Below are positions 60,174 to 64,000 of a DNA stretch of 64,000 nucleotides, piece after piece. Both the position numbers and the translations under genes were made by a program. The notes under the pieces were generated by a model. It saw nothing but the letters and a program-made list of their open reading frames with translations. It was not told the origin of the DNA and did no database searches. Numbering within the stretch: position 1 is the stretch's first letter; each line of letters opens with the position of its first letter. This DNA is from Fuscovulum ytuae. GTDB taxonomy: Bacteria; Pseudomonadota; Alphaproteobacteria; Rhodobacterales; Rhodobacteraceae. The stretch is taken from positions 3,145,001 to 3,209,000 of the forward strand of contig NZ_CP124535.1 in NCBI RefSeq assembly GCF_029953595.1, in the 5' to 3' direction.

Positions 60174-61841
60174 TCAATCCAGAAGGCGACGGGCGATGAC
60201 CTGCGCCTGAATTTCCGCCGCACCTTCGAAGATGTTCAGAATGCGCGCGTCGCAAAGGATGCGGCTGATCTGATATTCCAGTGCGAAGCCGTTGCCGCCA
60301 TGGATTTGCAGCGCGTTGTCGGCGCTGGCCCATGCGACGCGGGCACCCAGAAGCTTGGCCATGCCGGCCTCCAGATCGCAGCGCTTGTCATGGTCTTTCT
60401 GCCAAGCCGAAAAATAGGTGAGCTGGCGGGCCACCATGATTTCCACCGCCATCATGGCAAGCTTGCCCGCCACACGGGGGAATTCGATCAGGGACTTGCC
60501 GAATTGCTTGCGGTCTTCGGCGTATTTCATGCCGACTTCCAGCGCGGACTGCGCGACGCCCACGGCACGGGCGGCGGTCTGGATGCGGGCGGATTCGAAG
60601 GTCTGCATCAACTGCTTGAACCCCTGCCCTTCGACACCGCCGAGAAGGTTTTCGCCCTTCACGCGGAAATCGTCGAAGTTGACGGTGTATTCCTTCATGC
60701 CGCGATAGCCCAAGACCTCAATCTCGCCGCCTGACAAGCCCTTGTCGACAAAGGGGGTTTCGTCGGTGCCGGGGGTCTTTTCGGCGAGGAACATGGACAG
60801 ACCGCGATAATCGGTGGTGCCCTCGATGGTGCGGGCGAGGACCGTCATCACATGGGTGCGGGCGGCGTGGGTGATCCATGTCTTGTTGCCGTTGACCACC
60901 CAATCGTCGCCATCGCGCCGCGCGCGGGTGCGCAGGCTGCCAAGGTCGGAGCCCGTATTCGGTTCGGTGAAGACGGCGGTGGGCAGGATTTCACCAGAGG
61001 CGAGTTTCGGCAGCCATTTGGCCTTTTGGTCGGGCGTGCCGCCGCAGAGGATCAGTTCGGCCGCGATTTCGGAGCGGGTGCCGAGGGAGCCCACGCCGAT
61101 ATAGCCGCGCGAGAGTTCTTCGGAGACCACGACCATAGAGGCCTTGGAAAGGCCGAAGCCGCCGAATTCTTCGGGGATGGTCAGGCCGAAGACGCCCATT
61201 TCGGCAAGGGAATCAATGATCTCCATCGGGATCAGTTCGTCCTTCAGGTGCCATTCATGGGCATGGGGGACGACCTTTTCATCGGCGAAGCGGCGGAACT
61301 GGTCGCGGATCATTTCCAGTTCTTCGTCCAGCCCCGTCGCGCCGAACGTGGCGCGGCCGTGATTGTCGCGCATGAGGGCGACAAGGCGGGTGCGGGCGGC
61401 GGCGGTGTTGCCTCGGGCCATGAGGGTGGCCGCCGCCGCGCCGGGCTGGGCCGGGGAAAGGCCGAGGTCCTGCAAGCGCGCGACCTCTCCCTGGCTCATG
61501 GGAATGCCGCCGTGGATCTGGTTGAGATATTCGCCATAGGCGATCTGGAGGAGAAGCGCCTCCATTTCCGAGAATTGGCCAGCGGTTTCAAGGCGCTGTG
61601 CCCAAGCCTGCATCTGGCGCAGGGATTCGGTATAGGTGGCAAGCCATGCCAGCGCATGGGCGGCATATTGATGGTCTTCGAGCGCCTGAGACGAGACTTT
61701 GCCCGCGACAGTGACCATGCCACGCAGGTTTTCGCGGGCCTGATCGAAGAGCGCCTCCACCTCGGGCAGGGATTCGGCGGTGAGGCCGAGGAGATCGGCG
61801 AGGAGGGGCGAGGCGGTCATGGGTTGGCCATCGTGCGGCAT
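60174..61841 (-). CDS. mcd: (2S)-methylsuccinyl-CoA dehydrogenase
   Basis: A 555-residue acyl-CoA dehydrogenase with a roughly 165-residue N-terminal extension (HQYAAHALAWLATYTESLRQ within it). Ordinary family members are near 380-400 residues. That extension is the mark of Mcd, which oxidises methylsuccinyl-CoA to mesaconyl-CoA in the ethylmalonyl-CoA pathway of acetyl-CoA assimilation. The core has FTEPNTGSDLGSLRTRA, TWITHAARTHVM and the catalytic-base region GFALEYQISRILCDARIL. ATG 61841 is used because codons before it are low-complexity. The other pathway genes (ccr, ecm, mch) are not in the window. Confidence 0.85.
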   Translation of the reverse strand: MPHDGQPMTASPLLADLLGLTAESLPEVEALFDQARENLRGMVTVAGKVSSQALEDHQYAAHALAWLATYTESLRQMQAWAQRLETAGQFSEMEALLLQIAYGEYLNQIHGGIPMSQGEVARLQDLGLSPAQPGAAAATLMARGNTAAARTRLVALMRDNHGRATFGATGLDEELEMIRDQFRRFADEKVVPHAHEWHLKDELIPMEIIDSLAEMGVFGLTIPEEFGGFGLSKASMVVVSEELSRGYIGVGSLGTRSEIAAELILCGGTPDQKAKWLPKLASGEILPTAVFTEPNTGSDLGSLRTRARRDGDDWVVNGNKTWITHAARTHVMTVLARTIEGTTDYRGLSMFLAEKTPGTDETPFVDKGLSGGEIEVLGYRGMKEYTVNFDDFRVKGENLLGGVEGQGFKQLMQTFESARIQTAARAVGVAQSALEVGMKYAEDRKQFGKSLIEFPRVAGKLAMMAVEIMVARQLTYFSAWQKDHDKRCDLEAGMAKLLGARVAWASADNALQIHGGNGFALEYQISRILCDARILNIFEGAAEIQAQVIARRLLD

Positions 61842-62229
61842 GGTGGGCACCTTCCGGACATCATTCTGCGGTTGCGAGAGAGGTAGGCTTTTTGCAGTCG
61901 CAGAGCAACTTAATTTCGCGCAGAAAAGATCAAGTGAAGGAAAATGTCGCAGCGGAATTTTGTTGGGCGGGGGCATGGTTTTTTTGTTTGCCGTGGCGGG
62001 ATTGGGGCAAGTGATTGCGGGCGCTGGATTAATTGGCGGTTTCGGGCTGCAACGGCTGTGCCCTGTTTTGTGCCGGGTTTTGTGCAGCATTCTGTGGGCA
62101 CGCAGCGCGCGGTGATCAGGCGTTAACCTAAGCGTGCTGTTGCGGCATTGGGGGTGAGTCGGGGCCGGGAGGGGCTTGGCATCGCGCCGGGGGCGAGGCA
62201 TGGTCGCGGCGCGCAAGCGGGGGGGCGGC
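61842..62229. other. 388-bp gap between mcd and the TauE gene
   Basis: Holds the divergent promoters of mcd and the exporter gene. TTTGCAGTCGCAGAGCAA (61894-61911) is a TTTGC/GCAA type inverted repeat, like sites of short-chain fatty acyl regulators; this is a guess. TTTTGTGC occurs twice (62066 and 62078, about). No open frame resembles a known protein. Confidence 0.4.
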
Positions 62230-62997
62230 ATGGATTGGGCGATGGCGGGGCTGGAGCCTGCCGCCTTTTGGGCGGCACTGGCGGTGACGCTGTTTGCCGG
62301 GTTTGTAAAGGGGGCGGTGGGCTTTGCCATGCCCTTGATCATGGTGTCGGCCTTCAGTGCCTTTCTGCCACCGGAGATGGCGGTGGCGGGGCTGATCCTG
62401 CCGACGCTGGTGACAAACCTCTTTCAGGCGACGCGGCAGGGGTTGGCGGCGGCATGGGGGTCGGTGAAGACCTATCGCCGGTTCCTGATCGGCACGGTGG
62501 TGTTCATCCTGATCTCGGCCCCGTTCCTGACGGTGATCCCGCGGGTGGCCTATCTTCTGGTTCTGGGTGTGCCGGTGACGGCCTTTGCGGCGGCGCAGCT
62601 GATGGGGGTGCCGCTGGCGCTGCCCCTGCGGCATCGGGCGCGGGCGGAATGGGGGCTGGGGATCGTTGGCGGGCTGTTTGGCGGGGTGTCGGGGATCTGG
62701 GGGCCGCCGCTTTTGGTTTATCTGTTGTCCATCAAGGCCGAGAAGGCCGAGATGGTGCGGGTGCAGGGCGTGGTCTTTCTGATCGGGGCGGTGGCCTTGT
62801 TGGCGGCGCATCTGCGGACGGGGGTTGCGGATGGCGCGAGCCTTGGGTTTTCGGCGGCGCTGGTGATGCCGGCGATGGCGGGGATGATGCTGGGATATCG
62901 GGTGCAGGACCGGCTGGATCAGGCGCGTTTCCGGCGCTGGACCCAAGGGTTGCTGGTGCTGACCGGGCTTAATCTGGTGCGTCAGGCGGTGATGTAG
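62230..62997 (+). CDS. TauE/SafE family exporter (COG0730)
   Basis: A 255-residue inner-membrane protein with about eight helices. Family stretches are VTLFAGFVKGAVGFAMPLIM (residues about 14-33) and GIVGGLFGGVSGIWGPPLLVYLLS. Members export sulfite, sulfoacetate or other organosulfur anions. ATG 62230 with GGGGGG upstream is preferred to 62176. A sulfite outlet would fit the CuyA-like lyase, but it is 49 kb from that gene. Confidence 0.88.
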   Translation: MDWAMAGLEPAAFWAALAVTLFAGFVKGAVGFAMPLIMVSAFSAFLPPEMAVAGLILPTLVTNLFQATRQGLAAAWGSVKTYRRFLIGTVVFILISAPFLTVIPRVAYLLVLGVPVTAFAAAQLMGVPLALPLRHRARAEWGLGIVGGLFGGVSGIWGPPLLVYLLSIKAEKAEMVRVQGVVFLIGAVALLAAHLRTGVADGASLGFSAALVMPAMAGMMLGYRVQDRLDQARFRRWTQGLLVLTGLNLVRQAVM

Positions 62998-62999
62998 GG

Positions 63000-63054
63000 G
63001 GGGGAGAACCCCACCCTACCCATCGGGCATTGCGGTAGGGTGGGGTTCTCCCCC
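63000..63054. terminator. Long perfect stem-loop between the TauE and pckA genes (GGTAGGGTGGGGTT copy 2)
   Basis: GGGGAGAACCCCACCCTACC (63001-63020) pairs perfectly with 63034-63053 around a 13-base loop, plus one more G-C pair. It lies between two convergent stop codons and may stop both transcripts although no T-run follows. Its right arm carries the GGTAGGGTGGGGTT word seen after dapD at 31911. Confidence 0.75.
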
Positions 63055-63064
63055 TCCCTGACCC

Positions 63065-64000
63065 TTAGCCGATCGCGGCGGCCTTTACGTCTTCGTCGAT
63101 GAAGGGGACGTATTGTTCGAAGTTCTTCGAGAACATTTCGACCAGTTTCTTGGCCTGCGCGTCATAGGCGGCCTTGTCGGCCCAAGTGTTGCGCGGGTCG
63201 AGAAGGCCCGTGTCCACGCCCGGCACGGCGACCGGCACGTCGAAGCCGAAATTCGGGTCGCGGCGGAATTCCACCGCAGCGAGCGAGCCGTCGAGTGCCG
63301 CAGACAGAAGCGCGCGGGTGGCCTTGATCGGCATCCGCTTGCCCGTGCCATAGGCGCCGCCGGTCCAGCCGGTGTTCACCAGCCAGCAATTGGCGCCGTG
63401 CTTGGCGATCTTGGCTTGCAGGAGCTTGCCATAGACCTCGGGGCGGCGCGGCATGAAGGGCGCACCGAAGCAGGTGGAGAAGGTGGGTTGCGGTTCGGTC
63501 ACGCCGCGTTCGGTTCCGGCCACCTTGGCGGTGAAGCCCGACAGGAAGTGATACATGGCCTGCGCGGGCGTCAACCGCGAGATGGGCGGCAGGACGCCGA
63601 AGGCATCGCAGGTGAGCATGATGATGTTCTTCGGATGCCCGCCGAGGCCCGTGTTGGAGGCGTTCGAGATGAAGTCCAGCGGATAGGCGCAGCGGGTGTT
63701 GGCCGTCAGGCTGTCATCGGCGAAGTCGAGTTCCAGCGTTTCGGGATCGTAGACCATGTTTTCCACCACGGTCGAGAAGTGGTGGGTGGTGGCATAGATC
63801 TCGGGCTCTGCCTCGGGGTCGAGGTTGATGGTCTTGGCGTAGCAGCCGCCTTCGAAGTTGAAGGAGCCGCGGTCGGACCAGCCATGTTCGTCGTCGCCGA
63901 TCAATATGCGGTCGGGCGCGGCGGAGAGCGTGGTCTTGCCGGTGCCGGAGAGGCCGAAGAAGACGGCGGTATCGACCGGGTTGCCGATGGCGTGGTTGGC
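63065..64000 (-). CDS. pckA: Phosphoenolpyruvate carboxykinase (ATP), 5' end outside window
   Basis: The 311 visible codons are the C-terminal part of ATP-dependent PEPCK, which makes PEP from oxaloacetate in gluconeogenesis. The kinase-1a loop [12 protein letters not shown] lies at 63921-63956; the metal- and nucleotide-binding region [26 protein letters not shown] follows (here [21 protein letters not shown]). Family length is near 530, so about 220 residues are outside. Conserved C-terminal [21 protein letters not shown] is present. Convergent with the exporter. Confidence 0.97.
   Translation of the reverse strand, partial: ANHAIGNPVDTAVFFGLSGTGKTTLSAAPDRILIGDDEHGWSDRGSFNFEGGCYAKTINLDPEAEPEIYATTHHFSTVVENMVYDPETLELDFADDSLTANTRCAYPLDFISNASNTGLGGHPKNIIMLTCDAFGVLPPISRLTPAQAMYHFLSGFTAKVAGTERGVTEPQPTFSTCFGAPFMPRRPEVYGKLLQAKIAKHGANCWLVNTGWTGGAYGTGKRMPIKATRALLSAALDGSLAAVEFRRDPNFGFDVPVAVPGVDTGLLDPRNTWADKAAYDAQAKKLVEMFSKNFEQYVPFIDEDVKAAAIG

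Noticed and set aside
1-64000. tRNA, rRNA or insertion sequence
   Set aside because: GGTTCGA-like words found by eye fall within genes without cloverleaf flanks; no transposase frame was seen.

Overview
The window is GC-rich, densely packed bacterial DNA from an alphaproteobacterium, almost certainly a member of the Rhodobacteraceae/Paracoccaceae. The pointers are Hint_2-domain (hedgehog/intein-fold) proteins, an N-terminally extended methylsuccinyl-CoA dehydrogenase of the ethylmalonyl-CoA pathway, a GTTC-N7-GTTC LexA operator before dnaE2, MttB-like and dimethylglycine-dehydrogenase-like catabolic genes, and small intergenic repeats of the style I associate with this order. I see no tRNA, rRNA, CRISPR array, intact insertion sequence or prophage.

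Layout. 0-10 kb, housekeeping: partial FAD-linked oxidase, tesA divergent from a ybbA/ybbP-like ABC exporter, a YcaQ-like DNA glycosylase, an MltB-type transglycosylase, rnr. 9.9-25.3 kb, accessory catabolic island: after a 0.6 kb gene-poor stretch come a LysR regulator, a tight minus-strand operon (MttB-like methyltransferase, DegT aminotransferase, HisD/HpsN-like dehydrogenase, CuyA-like PLP lyase, Asp/Glu-racemase-like protein), and a divergent plus-strand set (dimethylglycine-dehydrogenase-like flavoprotein, then a complete peptide-type ABC importer). 25.4-32.8 kb: lysine genes dapE and dapD flank three genes built on Hint domains (two choice-of-anchor-L/Hint paralogues and one Hint-like protein that has lost the catalytic residues). 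32.8-43.8 kb: LOG protein, a C-terminally truncated dnaE2 under a LexA box, two RidA-family genes, pterin dehydratase, a FemAB/GNAT-like protein, a phosphodiesterase and a type I secretion pair. 44-51.4 kb: mlaA-mlaC, a second MttB-like gene, a class A penicillin-binding protein, glnK-amtB. 51.4-64 kb: GYD protein, aromatic aminotransferase, sulfurtransferase, smpB, DMT exporter, dapA, soluble lytic transglycosylase, MFS transporter, mcd, TauE-type exporter, partial pckA.

How the genes fit together. The island looks like one inducible pathway. A solute is imported by the ABC system. N-methyl groups could be removed by the MttB-like and flavin enzymes. A primary alcohol could be oxidised to a carboxylate by the HpsN-like enzyme, the alpha carbon inverted by the racemase, and a beta substituent eliminated by the CuyA-like lyase. 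An N-methylated, cysteinolate-like sulfonated amino alcohol would fit, but that is inference.

Intergenic DNA carries at least four families of short repeats: a conserved 20-bp box found just downstream of four genes, always in the same orientation to them; a GGTCC-flanked G/C hairpin (three copies); a GGTAGGGTGGGGTT word in two stem-loops; and two clusters, seven units in all, of A/T-armed palindromes after smpB and after the MFS gene. These and the degenerate Hint paralogue are the least explained parts of the window.
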